64,000 nt of DNA from Cohnella pontilimi (lineage in GTDB: Bacteria > Bacillota > Bacilli > Paenibacillales > Paenibacillaceae), in assembly GCF_005049045.1 (NCBI RefSeq), contig NZ_SUPK01000005.1, positions 248,001 through 312,000 on the forward strand, given 5' to 3'. Positions 44,570-53,642 of this stretch are shown here, one piece after another. Under the pieces are notes generated by a model that was given only the letters and a program-made list of their open reading frames with translations, made no database searches and was not told the origin of the DNA. Positions within the stretch are counted from its first letter, which is position 1, and the number at the start of each line of letters is the position of its first letter. A program made the position numbers and the translations under genes.

Positions 44570-45751
44570 GTGGATTACCGTGTGGAGCAGATCGACGCCG
44601 TGATTCAAAATGCGGTGTCGGTCATGGAAGACAGTAAGGTGCAGGTGTTCGAGATTTGCGAGTCCGCCAGGAGAGAGCTCGACTCCCTCAATCAAGAGCT
44701 GGAGAAAGTGCTCGCCGAGACGTCGGAGACGATCGACCGGGTGGACAAGCTGGATCGGGATTACCGGCACGCGAGAATCCGCTTGACGGAGGTCAGTCGC
44801 GATTTCGTCCGCTATTCCGAGAAGGACATTAAGTCCGCCTACGAGAAAGCGACGCAGCTCCAGCTCGATCTCATGGTGTTTCGCGAGAAGGAAAGTTATT
44901 TGAGAGCCCGACGGGACGAACTGCAGAACCGCGTCAAAAATGTGGAACAATCCGTGGAACGCGCGGAGACGATCGGCCTGCAGATGGATCTCGTTTTGGA
45001 ATATTTTTCGGGTGATTTGAATCAGGTGACTCGCATTCTGGAATCCGCGAAAAACCGGCAGATGATCGGACTCAAAATCATTTTGGCACAGGAAGAAGAA
45101 CGCAAGCGGATGGCGCGTGAAATCCACGACGGCCCCGCCCAGTCGCTCGCCAATCTGGCGCTGCGGACGGAGATTGCGGAACGTATGCTCGACACGGGGG
45201 ATCTGGAAGTGATCCGCAGCGAGCTGATCGATCTGAGAACGCAAGTGCGCCAAGGCTTGGCAGAGATTCGCAAAATCATTTTCAACCTTCGCCCCATGGC
45301 ATTGGACGATCTCGGACTCGTGCCTACGCTTCGCAAATTTTCGCAAGATTTCGAAGAGAAGACGAAAATCCGGACCGCTTTCGAGACGACCGGGAAAGAA
45401 AAACGACTGCCTTCCGGCATGGAAGCCGCGATGTTTCGTCTTGTACAGGAAGGCTTCAACAACGCGCTCAAACATGCGCAGGCGACCTATATCTCGCTAG
45501 AGATTACTTACCAGGACGACAAGGTGCTGCTGCAGATCAGCGATAACGGCGTCGGCTTTCATACGGATTTGGTGGAATCAAGGGCCAAGGCGGCCCATTC
45601 GCAATTCGGCTTAATGGGCATGAGGGAGCGAGTGGAACTGCTGCAAGGCAAGATAGAGATAGAGTCTTTTGTGGGGCAAGGAACGAAAATCAAAATCGAA
45701 GTTCCGATTAAAGCAGAGCCAGGAAAGGAGATAAGCCCACATGGAGACTAA
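44570..45751 (+). CDS. degS: Sensor histidine kinase DegS
   Basis: A cytoplasmic two-component kinase controlling exoenzymes, competence and motility with DegU. It has an N-terminal coiled-coil sensor (about 1-150) and no membrane segment, the HisKA_3 dimerisation domain with phospho-acceptor H186 in RMAREIHDGPAQSL, the LGLVPTLRKFSQDF element, and a HATPase_c domain with DNGVGFHTD and FGLMGMRERVELL. It starts with GTG, nine bases after AAGGGAG. It overlaps degU by 11 bases. As in B. subtilis it belongs to the tagO-degSU-comF chromosomal segment. Confidence 0.95.
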   Translation: MDYRVEQIDAVIQNAVSVMEDSKVQVFEICESARRELDSLNQELEKVLAETSETIDRVDKLDRDYRHARIRLTEVSRDFVRYSEKDIKSAYEKATQLQLDLMVFREKESYLRARRDELQNRVKNVEQSVERAETIGLQMDLVLEYFSGDLNQVTRILESAKNRQMIGLKIILAQEEERKRMAREIHDGPAQSLANLALRTEIAERMLDTGDLEVIRSELIDLRTQVRQGLAEIRKIIFNLRPMALDDLGLVPTLRKFSQDFEEKTKIRTAFETTGKEKRLPSGMEAAMFRLVQEGFNNALKHAQATYISLEITYQDDKVLLQISDNGVGFHTDLVESRAKAAHSQFGLMGMRERVELLQGKIEIESFVGQGTKIKIEVPIKAEPGKEISPHGD

Positions 45752-46463
45752 ACCGGCGGTTCAGAAAATCAAAGTGCTCCTCGCAGACGATCATCAGCTT
45801 TTCAGAGAAGGGCTGAAACGGATTCTGAACATGGAGTCCGATCTGGAAGTGATCGGCGAATGCGGCGACGGCATTCAGGTGCTTGAATTTTGCAACCGGC
45901 AGCAGCCGGACGTCGTGCTGCTCGACATCAACATGCCCATCGAGAGCGGTGTGATTGCCACCGAGCGGCTTCGTGATATTTTCCCGGAGATCAAGGTCAT
46001 TATTTTGTCCATTCATGACGATGAGAGTTACGTGTTCGAGACGCTTCGCAAGGGCGCGAGCGGATATTTACTGAAGGACATGGAGGCGGAGTCGCTCACC
46101 AACGCGATTCGCACCGTGGCCGAAGGGCATGCCTACATTCATCCGAAAGTGACGGGCAAGCTGATCAACCAGCTTCGCCGCATGACGTATCTCGACGAGA
46201 TCGGCGCGTCTTCGGGTGCCGCCGCCAGCCGCGAGACGGTGACGAAGTTCATCCCGAAAGGCAACAATCCTTTGACTCGCCGCGAGGCGGAAGTGCTGCG
46301 GCTGATGGCGGAGGGTAAAAGCAACAAGTCGATCGGCGAGAACCTCTTCATCAGCGAGAAAACGGTCAAAAACCACGTCAGCAGCATTTTGCAGAAAATG
46401 GAAGTCGACGACCGCACGCAGGCCGTCATCAACTCCATCAAATACGGATGGGTTACGCTGTAA
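45741..46463 (+). CDS. degU: Response regulator DegU
   Basis: A NarL/FixJ-type regulator of 240 residues. The receiver domain (10-125) has the acidic pair D16-D17 in LLADDHQLFREG and the phosphorylation site D62 in VVLLDINMP; K112-like lysine lies in LLKDMEAESL. The LuxR helix-turn-helix is at about 172-238 (LTRREAEVLRLMAEGKSNKS, ISEKTVKNHVSSILQKM). The start overlaps the degS stop region, indicating coupled translation. Two terminators follow. Confidence 0.96.
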   Translation: METKPAVQKIKVLLADDHQLFREGLKRILNMESDLEVIGECGDGIQVLEFCNRQQPDVVLLDINMPIESGVIATERLRDIFPEIKVIILSIHDDESYVFETLRKGASGYLLKDMEAESLTNAIRTVAEGHAYIHPKVTGKLINQLRRMTYLDEIGASSGAAASRETVTKFIPKGNNPLTRREAEVLRLMAEGKSNKSIGENLFISEKTVKNHVSSILQKMEVDDRTQAVINSIKYGWVTL

Positions 46464-46804
46464 ACCCGTCTTACATAAAGTGATTTCGGGACGCATTTTG
46501 AATCTGCAACAAGTCTTGCGTGGGTAAATGAAAGATCGGATCCGAGTGAGGGGGAACCCTTCCTCGGGTTTTTGTTTTGCTGGAATTATGTCTTAAAATT
46601 TTTGTCGCAAGATGTCTGACGACACAAAACTAGGACATAACTGAACGCCCGAGAGCTTGAGAAATCAAGCTTTTTTGTTTTTATGTCCCCACATTTGTGT
46701 CATTATTCCCCGCTATTAAACGTTATCTTACAAGTTACGACCCTCTCTACAGTGCCAAGAATTCATGTTAATATGAATTTAATCTCGAAAAGGAGGAGAC
46801 AACG
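46464..46804 (+). other. Gap after degU: two terminators and a palindrome
   Basis: Terminator 1 at 46542-46578 has arms CCGAG/CTCGG extended inward, then TTTTTGTTTT. Terminator 2 at 46654-46678 has AGCTTGA, GAAA, TCAAGCT, then a T run. A perfect dyad AATTCAT-6-ATGAATT lies at 46760-46779, 26 bases before the KaiC-like gene. No convincing -35/-10 pair was found. The doubled stop signals isolate the following block from degSU. Confidence 0.65.
46760..46779 (+). promoter_or_regulatory. Candidate operator upstream of the KaiC-like gene
   Basis: AATTCAT (46760-46766), GTTAAT, ATGAATT (46773-46779): a perfect 7+6+7 inverted repeat just ahead of the GGAGGAG site. The position suits a transcription factor site, perhaps for a product of this same cluster. 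Confidence 0.4.
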
Positions 46805-48229
46805 ATGTCAAATGCTGCTACATCGGGAGTGAATGGAATCGATAAAATATTATATGGCGGTTTGCCGAGAGGCTCGTCCATCATTGTGGAAGGTTCGCCC
46901 GGAACCGGCAAAACGACATTAGGCGTTCAATTTCTTTATCATGGGGCTGTGGAATGCGGCGAACCGGGCATCTATATTACCTTTGAGGAATTTCCGCAAC
47001 AGATTTATCAAGATATGAGAGCTTTCGGCTGGGATCTTCGCGAGCTTGAAAAACGGAATCTGTTAAGGGTTGTAAGCATTAAGCCAGACTTGCTTTTAAA
47101 GCAAATGAAAACACCAGACGGTCTTTTTGAACAAATGATTCGCGAGATCGACTGTCAGCGAATTGTAGTCGACAGCATCAGCTTGTTTCAATATATGAAC
47201 AAAAATCCTGAAGAAATTAGAGAAGTTCTATACATATTAAAAAATATTTTCCGCAAACATAATTTAACTGCCTTATTGATCAGTGAACATAGGAAATCTA
47301 TTGACGATCAAATTTCATTTGAACATTATGTTGTTGACGGTGTCATTCATCTCTCATTAGAAGAACAAATGACGAAATACCGGAAGCGGACGCTGGAAAT
47401 CACGAAGATGAGAGGACGCAAATTCGTGGAAGGAGAGCACATCTACCGAATAACGGAACGCGGCATTCATTTAATCCCCGCGCTTTCTATTGTGGATGAT
47501 GCAATTGTTGCCTCTCCAAACCAAATGACAACAGGCATTGATCGCTTAGATAAATTATTGTCCGGGGGTATTCCCAAAGGCTCATCGATCATCTTGGACA
47601 CAAATAGTAAAGCCAATTACTCCTTCTTGGTCGCCTCTATTGTTTCCGAGCGAATCAAACAGGGAGATCGGGTTCTGGCTATGCCCTCTAGTTTAAATGG
47701 AATTGCGGATACCCAACGGCTTTACCGATTATTTGATGTCGATTTAGAACAAATATGCAGACAAAAAGGCATGTATTTTATCGAGCATATGGACCGTGAG
47801 ATCCCGCCGGGGTTTGAAGAGGCGGTTCTTGATGCGAAAAACCTGTCCAATGAACAATATTTATCTTATTTAAAAGAGAAGGTTCTCCCAGTCATTCAAG
47901 AAGGCGTGGAGAACGGGGAAAATTGGTTTCTTTATTATGATTTGAACACCAAATTTTCCGTAAGAGGGGCTGATTTTGTCAGACGGTTTTTTGCGGAAGA
48001 AACGGCATGGGCAAGATCCGCGGGCGTAACCGTTTTCGCACTCTGCAACTTTGCTGAGATCACTGGGGAATCAGCTTCATATTTAGAGCGGACATCGAAT
48101 TGCATTATGCGGACATGGGTAGACGGAAACTACCAATATCTCCAGATCACCAAGTCACCAAGCGGTAAAGTATCCGAACCTTACCTCGTGGAATTAATAC
48201 CGGAAAAACCTTATATTCAATTGGTTTGA
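46805..48229 (+). CDS. KaiC-like two-domain RecA-family ATPase
   Basis: This 474-residue protein has two tandem KaiC/RAD55-type domains. Domain 1 (about 5-235) is intact: GSPGTGKTT Walker A (30-38), the KaiC-typical TFEE (59-62) and VVDS (121-124). Domain 2 (about 240-470) starts with the matching GIDRLDKLLSGGIPKGSSII, but its P-loop reads LDTNSKANYS, with no GKT. It keeps fold and not, apparently, canonical nucleotide binding. No CII phosphosite Ser-Thr pair is evident. AAGGAGGAG precedes the ATG. It heads a run with a small winged-helix-like gene and a LuxR-type regulator, so a signalling role is more likely than a clock; kaiA and kaiB are absent from the window. Confidence 0.88.
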   Translation: MSNAATSGVNGIDKILYGGLPRGSSIIVEGSPGTGKTTLGVQFLYHGAVECGEPGIYITFEEFPQQIYQDMRAFGWDLRELEKRNLLRVVSIKPDLLLKQMKTPDGLFEQMIREIDCQRIVVDSISLFQYMNKNPEEIREVLYILKNIFRKHNLTALLISEHRKSIDDQISFEHYVVDGVIHLSLEEQMTKYRKRTLEITKMRGRKFVEGEHIYRITERGIHLIPALSIVDDAIVASPNQMTTGIDRLDKLLSGGIPKGSSIILDTNSKANYSFLVASIVSERIKQGDRVLAMPSSLNGIADTQRLYRLFDVDLEQICRQKGMYFIEHMDREIPPGFEEAVLDAKNLSNEQYLSYLKEKVLPVIQEGVENGENWFLYYDLNTKFSVRGADFVRRFFAEETAWARSAGVTVFALCNFAEITGESASYLERTSNCIMRTWVDGNYQYLQITKSPSGKVSEPYLVELIPEKPYIQLV

Positions 48230-48247
48230 GAGGAGGAGGATGGGACG

Positions 48248-48499
48248 ATGAGCGTAGATAGAATGTCGCTGCAGGTGGAATGCACGTATTTCTTCGAAGA
48301 AAATCCTTATGCCATTGAGACTCTTCACAGTCTTTCAACCCGCTTAGGCAGATCGATTGATCATCTTGAGCCTATATTGGATCAATTGGTTGCACTAACG
48401 ATACTCTCCAAAATCGGAGAAGGTAATGAATCGATTTATCGTTACAATCAACCTATGATAACAAGTGAAAAGCTGGGGGAACAATGGAAAGGAGCATAG
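48248..48499 (+). CDS. Small winged-helix-like protein A, coupled to the LuxR gene
   Basis: An 83-residue protein of unknown family. The sequence reads LQVECTYFFEENPYAIETLH, SLSTRLGRSIDHLEPILDQL, VALTILSKIGEG...YRYNQP, which looks like a compact winged helix (helix, helix-turn-helix, beta wing). It is paralogous to the protein at 50733: the shared skeleton is LQ..C.YFF.E.P, TL..LS.RL, LEP.L...V.LTIL and YRY. Its last 16 bases overlap the start of the regulator gene, implying coupled translation. A DNA-binding or adaptor role is inferred only. Confidence 0.7.
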   Translation: MSVDRMSLQVECTYFFEENPYAIETLHSLSTRLGRSIDHLEPILDQLVALTILSKIGEGNESIYRYNQPMITSEKLGEQWKGA

Positions 48500-50565
48500 A
48501 GCTGATTCAGCACGTACAGGATGTTTTCGCTCAACAATACGACCTCACCCTGTTCATTTTGGATCCCTGCGGGCGTTTGTTAACGCTTCCTTCACGAGCC
48601 AACGATTGGACCGAATCAGTTAAAGATAATATGTTCCAAATGAACGAATGGATGGGCAAGATAGTAGAATTGAGTGTGCTGGATTCGCATCCCGGACTTA
48701 AAGTAATCTTTTCGCCCATTAAAGTGATGGGGAAAATTGCATATTACATCTGGGCAGGCGTGTTCATAGAAACGGGATCACGGCAGCTTCTTTATGAGTA
48801 CCTGGAAGCCAATGACAAGTCCACTTTCAAATGGAAAAGTTCCCTTCAAGAAGTCCGCGACAGATCGACAGAGGAAAAGCAGCTTCTGATCGAGAAAATA
48901 AAAGCATTGTCGGATACGATCAGCATCCTGTTGGAGAACGATCAAAAAGAACAAAAAAATCACTTAGTGATTGGTGGCATTATAGAAGGATCCGGATTGG
49001 TCGGCAAAGAGCATGCATTTGCTGAAATCATTCAACAATTTATGAACATCGCTCATGATATCGAATTTGCAGGATTTGCAGAAAGGTCCAAGGAGGATTG
49101 CGTCGTTTCCCATATGTTCGGGGGATCGGCATATAGCGCTTTGGTTGGATCAAGATTTTTTATCGGAGAAGGATTTCTCGGTCACGTAATGGCTACGGGG
49201 ACGTTAGGTTACTGGAATAACATTCTTCACGATCCGAGGAATGTATTCTTTAGGAAAGCAAATTTTCAACCCCTTGCAATTGCTTGTATTCCCTTGCTGA
49301 AAGATAACGAGGTTCTTGGGGTACTATTCGGGGGGACATGTTCCGTTCCTGAGATTGAGCCGTTATCGGTTAATATCGGCAAAATTGCCTCCAATATCAT
49401 TGTCTCCTATCTGACGCAGAGAGAACTCCATGACACCTTGTTTCAACAGAACCAGCAATTATACGCCTTTATGGAAATTTGCAACCTGATTACGCGGGTG
49501 CAAGATGTGAGAAAGATCGCATTTATGATGGTGGATATGAGTTTAAACATCATGAATGGGAATTTTGCGGCGGTGACATTGTTCGATTTAGATGCAGCAA
49601 CCCAAGAAGTTCATCTCGTGTCAAGAGGACTTACAACAGATCAAAGCGAAAAATACGGCAAGCTTCTGTTGCAGGAATACCAAGGGCATCTCAAAGAGAA
49701 CAATGGAGGAATCGATCGACGCCAGTTTCCTACACGCACGCTGGAATGGGGAACGGCAGTCGAGATCCCGATTTATAACCGCAAGCTGTATGGGGTATTA
49801 AGTGTCGCATACGATTCCAGAAAGACAGAATATTCTTCTTTTCTTTCTGCTTTGGTAACGATAGGAGCAATCGCCATACAGCAGTCTATTCAAAAACAGA
49901 ACGAGATGGGGACATGGGCAGCTTCTTTACACGAAGCCTTAAGCCTATGGGATCACTCGTCTTATGAATTTGCTCAAATGCTGAGGGATAGATCGGCGTT
50001 ATTTACGGAATTTCTGGAACTGCCGCAACAATCCCGCAAACATATCGAATACGCCTGTCTGCTTTCCCCTTATCGTCCTGACATGATCAGCAGAATCCTT
50101 CAAGAGGAAACCGAGCTTTCCCGAATGATACTGGATTATCAACATTTAAACCAGGATGATGAACGGGAGGTTCGGAAAAATGGTCATGACTATAGTCAAG
50201 GAGGTCAAATCCTTAAACTGGTTTCCGATTCTTTGAAATACTCTGACAAGGTTCCTCATTGTGATGGAATCGATTCCCGTCTTCAGGAGAAATTTAATTT
50301 TTTCATGCTTCGAAGTCAAGTACTTGAACAGCAAGTAACGATAGAAGATAAAGAGTCGTTTGAAATTGAAGGATTGTCCAAGCGGGAACAGGAAGTGCTT
50401 GAGTTAATTGTTCAAGGCCTCAATAACAAACAAATCGCCAAGACTTTGTTTATCAGTGAACATACGGTCAAGAATCACATTACGAACATTTTTCAAAAAC
50501 TTGGAACGAATGATCGCGCCGGATTAATGGCGTACTACTATCAACGAAGAGCAAAAACCGACTGA
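48484..50565 (+). CDS. PocR/GAF sensor-LuxR transcription regulator
   Basis: A 693-residue cytoplasmic regulator. Residues 5-110 resemble a PocR sensory domain (LIQHVQDVFAQQYDLTLFIL, DPCGRLLTLPS). A short coiled coil follows, then two GAF-like domains (about 165-305, with FFIGEGFLGHVMATG and AIACIPLLKDNEVLGVLFGG; and about 320-465). A helical linker of about 120 residues and a LuxR helix-turn-helix at about 625-688 (GLSKREQEVLELIVQGLNNK, FISEHTVKNHITNIFQKLGT) complete it. No kinase or receiver domain is seen. It is the output gene of the KaiC-like transcription unit, which ends at the terminator just after it. Confidence 0.82.
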   Translation: MERSIELIQHVQDVFAQQYDLTLFILDPCGRLLTLPSRANDWTESVKDNMFQMNEWMGKIVELSVLDSHPGLKVIFSPIKVMGKIAYYIWAGVFIETGSRQLLYEYLEANDKSTFKWKSSLQEVRDRSTEEKQLLIEKIKALSDTISILLENDQKEQKNHLVIGGIIEGSGLVGKEHAFAEIIQQFMNIAHDIEFAGFAERSKEDCVVSHMFGGSAYSALVGSRFFIGEGFLGHVMATGTLGYWNNILHDPRNVFFRKANFQPLAIACIPLLKDNEVLGVLFGGTCSVPEIEPLSVNIGKIASNIIVSYLTQRELHDTLFQQNQQLYAFMEICNLITRVQDVRKIAFMMVDMSLNIMNGNFAAVTLFDLDAATQEVHLVSRGLTTDQSEKYGKLLLQEYQGHLKENNGGIDRRQFPTRTLEWGTAVEIPIYNRKLYGVLSVAYDSRKTEYSSFLSALVTIGAIAIQQSIQKQNEMGTWAASLHEALSLWDHSSYEFAQMLRDRSALFTEFLELPQQSRKHIEYACLLSPYRPDMISRILQEETELSRMILDYQHLNQDDEREVRKNGHDYSQGGQILKLVSDSLKYSDKVPHCDGIDSRLQEKFNFFMLRSQVLEQQVTIEDKESFEIEGLSKREQEVLELIVQGLNNKQIAKTLFISEHTVKNHITNIFQKLGTNDRAGLMAYYYQRRAKTD

Positions 50566-50575
50566 CATTCGATTC

Positions 50576-50614
50576 GCCTCCTTCTGCCATTCTTGCAGAA
50601 GGAGGCATTTTTTG
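50576..50614 (+). terminator. Strong terminator after the LuxR regulator
   Basis: GCCTCCTTCTGC and GCAGAAGGAGGC, 12 bp perfect with a seven-base loop, then ATTTTTTGTTTT. Confidence 0.95.
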
Positions 50615-50732
50615 TTTTGGGATAGGAAACTGTTCCTATATTTGCTGACTTACTGAAAGATAGGATGACTCAGGGATTTAGGATGAAGTAAAAAAAGGGG
50701 ACAATTGGTTTGCAAAAGAAGCGGAGAGGAGG

Positions 50733-50996
50733 TTGAAAACGATATTTGAGATGTTGGAATTACAGATCACATGTCTTTACTTCTTTCAGGAATACCCGAA
50801 TCAATGGTTTACTTTGCTGGAACTGTCTAGACGATTAAACGCGAACAAGTATGTACTCGAACCGAATCTAAATCATTTCGTTTCTTTAACCATACTTGAA
50901 ACAGAGCTCAGGGACGGAGTTCCGACCTACCGCTATTTCCGTCCGAAAGAGGTTATTTTACAGACAAGGATGTGGGTAGGCCATGTGGGAGCGTAA
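50733..50996 (+). CDS. Small winged-helix-like protein B, coupled to the EAL gene
   Basis: A paralogue of the protein at 48248 (about 26 identities over 64 aligned residues by eye): LELQITCLYFFQEYPNQWFT, LLELSRRLNANKYVLEPNLN, HFVSLTILETEL, YRYFRP. It begins the second transcription unit of the block and overlaps the EAL gene by 14 bases, just as its paralogue overlaps the LuxR gene. The start is uncertain: AGGAGG at 50727-50732 directly abuts TTG 50733, is 18 bases from ATG 50751, and sits well spaced before ACG/ATA codons. Function unknown; probably the same type of partner as protein A. Confidence 0.68.
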   Translation: MKTIFEMLELQITCLYFFQEYPNQWFTLLELSRRLNANKYVLEPNLNHFVSLTILETELRDGVPTYRYFRPKEVILQTRMWVGHVGA

Positions 50997-51732
50997 AAGA
51001 GTCGATCCAATCAACATCGAATCACTGCTGGATCACGATTTGATCGAGCAGTACTATCAGCCGATTATCGATCTCTCTACAAATGATTTATACAGTCATG
51101 AGTCTTTGATGCGTAACAAGCGTCACCTGAATCCGGCGGGTGTTTTTCGTGCGGCGATCGAGAATAACCGGTTGTACGAGATAGATGCGTTGTGCATTTC
51201 CAAGAGCATTCGATCCTATTTTGCGTTAGACGGCACTCGGGATGGTCAAACTTTGTTCATTAACATTTTTCCCTCGTCGATTCTGAACCGATTATTTGTT
51301 CCGTTCTTGGAAAACCTCATGGATCAAATGCAGATCCTTCCCTCCTGTATTGTGTTTGAATTAAATGAAACGAAAGAGGAAGAGGAAATCTGGGAAACGA
51401 CTGCTCTTAAGCAAATGGTTTCCATGCTGCGTAAAAAAGGCTTCCGGATCGCGATGGATGATGTGGGAGACGGTACCGCCAATTTAAGAAAGATTGTGGA
51501 GTTTGTGCCCGACTTTATTAAAATGTCGAGATATTTTTCCACTCATTTGTCGACAACCGAAAGAAAACAGCGCATTCTCAAACTGTTCGTTGACTATTGC
51601 GGGAAAGAGACCCGCATGGTTTTGGAAGGGATTGAAAATCCCGATGATTTGGCCTGTGCAAGAAATCTGGGAATCGCACTGGGTCAAGGATATTTATTGG
51701 GTGAACCGGAAGCCTTGCAGATAATCCGATAA
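50983..51732 (+). CDS. EAL-domain protein, putative cyclic di-GMP phosphodiesterase
   Basis: A stand-alone EAL domain of 249 residues. The metal and catalytic positions can be followed: E in SHESLMR (the EAL motif, here ESL), N in LFINIFPSS, E in IVFELNETKE, DD in RIAMDDVGDGTANL, K in DFIKMSR, E in MVLEGIEN and Q in LGQGYLLGEP. Most key residues are kept, so hydrolysis of cyclic di-GMP is likely, although KMS replaces the usual KID. There is no sensor domain of its own; the small protein encoded just upstream with overlapping reading frames may supply regulation. Confidence 0.85.
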   Translation: MWERKRVDPINIESLLDHDLIEQYYQPIIDLSTNDLYSHESLMRNKRHLNPAGVFRAAIENNRLYEIDALCISKSIRSYFALDGTRDGQTLFINIFPSSILNRLFVPFLENLMDQMQILPSCIVFELNETKEEEEIWETTALKQMVSMLRKKGFRIAMDDVGDGTANLRKIVEFVPDFIKMSRYFSTHLSTTERKQRILKLFVDYCGKETRMVLEGIENPDDLACARNLGIALGQGYLLGEPEALQIIR

Positions 51733-51790
51733 CCACAGAGCGAGCGGTCCGACGCGAGTTAATTGAATCAGTTAAAGCGAGGTGCTGCAT

Positions 51791-53593
51791 ATGTCAGATC
51801 ACATCAGCGAACAAGAAATCTTGAACCTCATCAAAAGGTTTGATCATGAACATGAAGATGATATAGATGAAACCATAGATGGATATGTCAAGGTGGAACA
51901 GGGAAAGATCATGGTCAGAAATCCATCCCATGGGGGCATGATCTCGACGATTCGGGCAATATCTCCATTAAAGCTGTTTGTGGATGGGAAAATGATTTTG
52001 AGGGAAACGGAAGTATATTCAGACAGCAAGATCGAGTGGGGGTTTGAAGAAAAGCCTCTGTTTGAGGTGTCAGTATCGGAAGACAAAATTGAGGTTTATT
52101 TAACGATATTCAGCAAACAGAGATACGCCTTGTCGTTAGCGGAGATGGCACCCTCGTTGCATGCAACGTTCACAGCCGAAGAGGATTTGAACCGCGTTTT
52201 GGAAATGGTGGACTTAAAGGCTATTCTTGCGGCAGTTGAAAAGATGAACATAGCCGTAGACCTGGATATGGAAGCGATTCGGTCCGAAGTCCTGCAGCCT
52301 TCCTTTAAACCAATCATGATTGCAAGGGGCAAGGCCCCGATTCAAGGAAGGGATGCCCGGCTGGAACTTTATTTCTCTGAAAATATAGAGAGCGTCTTTA
52401 CTGAGGTAAGGGGTTTACTCGACTTTAAAAATCATTTGAACATTCCCTCTGTCAAGAGCGGGGATGTCATCGCAAAGAAAATACCGCTCGTGGAAGGGCA
52501 ACCAGGGTATGATGTTTTTGGCAATGTGCTGCTTCCTGACCCGGGTAAAGATATACGCATTGCAGGGAAAGATCATGTCGAAATCACGCCGGATTCCGTT
52601 GTCATCGCGCGGAAAGAGGGAAGACCTCGAATATTAGGTACTAAAATCAAATATTTCGATATTAACACCGCCCATATTGTACCAGGCAACGTGGATTTGC
52701 AAACCGGCAATATTGTGTTCGCCGGCGACGTGATCGTATACGGCGATGTTATGGACAACATGATTATCGAATCCCTGGGGAACATTTATGTGGCAGGCAG
52801 CGTTTTCAACTCGACGTTAACCGCTACGGGCAGCATTATGGTAAAGGGAAATGTTATTGGAAGCCAAATCTATTCCGGATATTTTGGCATGCTCTACAAC
52901 AGGCTCTATCACAGTTCAAAACAGCTGATGGACAATCTGGAAAAGATGATGGAAAGCGCAAGATTGTTGTTGCATGAAATCGAAAAGAAAAACATGCGGG
53001 TACGTTATGGCCAAGTCCTGTTGTTAATTTCCGAGAGCAAATTCCAGCAGGTCGGGGACGTCGTGAAGGAACTGCTTAAGGTGATTGCAAGCATACGATT
53101 ACACAATAAAAATGAATTCGAGAAATTGTCCGATTATCTGGAATTCTTCCTTCATCCCACGAAAATGGTTAAAGACATGACTGCCCATCGAATGAAAGAT
53201 TTTATGCATAAGTTGAAAGAAGCATACATGAGAGTGGCATTAAGTCAGGAGTCCCATGTACAGATTCAAATCAACCATAGCCAGAACTCGACGCTAAAGT
53301 CGAATGGAGATATCCTGATTAGAAGAGAAGGCGTTATTCAATGTGATGTCCAATCGTCGAGGAATATCATCTTTTTTTTGGACAACTCCGTCTGCCGCGG
53401 CTCCACACTTGAAGCGGGAGATACCATATCCGCTATGTATGTAGGCGGGATGACTGGCGTTGCCAGCAGTCTTAAGGCAGCCAATAAAATCATGGTCAAA
53501 AAAATGTTTGAAGGTCGGATCATTGTCGATCAAAAGACAATCGATATCTATGAACCGGTGGAGGAGAAGACGTTTGATTCCAGTATCATTTGA
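51791..53593 (+). CDS. FapA-family (DUF342) polymerisation/flagellar assembly-type protein
   Basis: A 600-residue protein with an N-terminal region of about 150 residues and the FapA/DUF342 beta-helix centre at about 220-380 (KSGDVIAKKIPLVEGQPGYD, GNVDLQTGNIVFAGDVIVYG, IIESLGNIYVAGSVFNSTLT). A coiled coil at about 380-500 precedes a last beta-helix part (STLKSNGDILIRREGVIQCD). Family members are often found with flagellar or signalling genes; their biochemistry is poorly known. I chose ATG 51791 over GTG 51782, because GAGGTG at 51778 overlaps the latter. It lies within a run of cyclic di-GMP genes. Confidence 0.85.
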   Translation: MSDHISEQEILNLIKRFDHEHEDDIDETIDGYVKVEQGKIMVRNPSHGGMISTIRAISPLKLFVDGKMILRETEVYSDSKIEWGFEEKPLFEVSVSEDKIEVYLTIFSKQRYALSLAEMAPSLHATFTAEEDLNRVLEMVDLKAILAAVEKMNIAVDLDMEAIRSEVLQPSFKPIMIARGKAPIQGRDARLELYFSENIESVFTEVRGLLDFKNHLNIPSVKSGDVIAKKIPLVEGQPGYDVFGNVLLPDPGKDIRIAGKDHVEITPDSVVIARKEGRPRILGTKIKYFDINTAHIVPGNVDLQTGNIVFAGDVIVYGDVMDNMIIESLGNIYVAGSVFNSTLTATGSIMVKGNVIGSQIYSGYFGMLYNRLYHSSKQLMDNLEKMMESARLLLHEIEKKNMRVRYGQVLLLISESKFQQVGDVVKELLKVIASIRLHNKNEFEKLSDYLEFFLHPTKMVKDMTAHRMKDFMHKLKEAYMRVALSQESHVQIQINHSQNSTLKSNGDILIRREGVIQCDVQSSRNIIFFLDNSVCRGSTLEAGDTISAMYVGGMTGVASSLKAANKIMVKKMFEGRIIVDQKTIDIYEPVEEKTFDSSII

Positions 53594-53642
53594 TGTTGTC
53601 TAATGAGGAATAGAAAATCTGATAAACAGGGTGTTTAGTCGT

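Noticed and set aside
46805..48229. True circadian KaiC
   Set aside because: The second P-loop and the phosphosite pair are missing and there is no kaiA or kaiB nearby.
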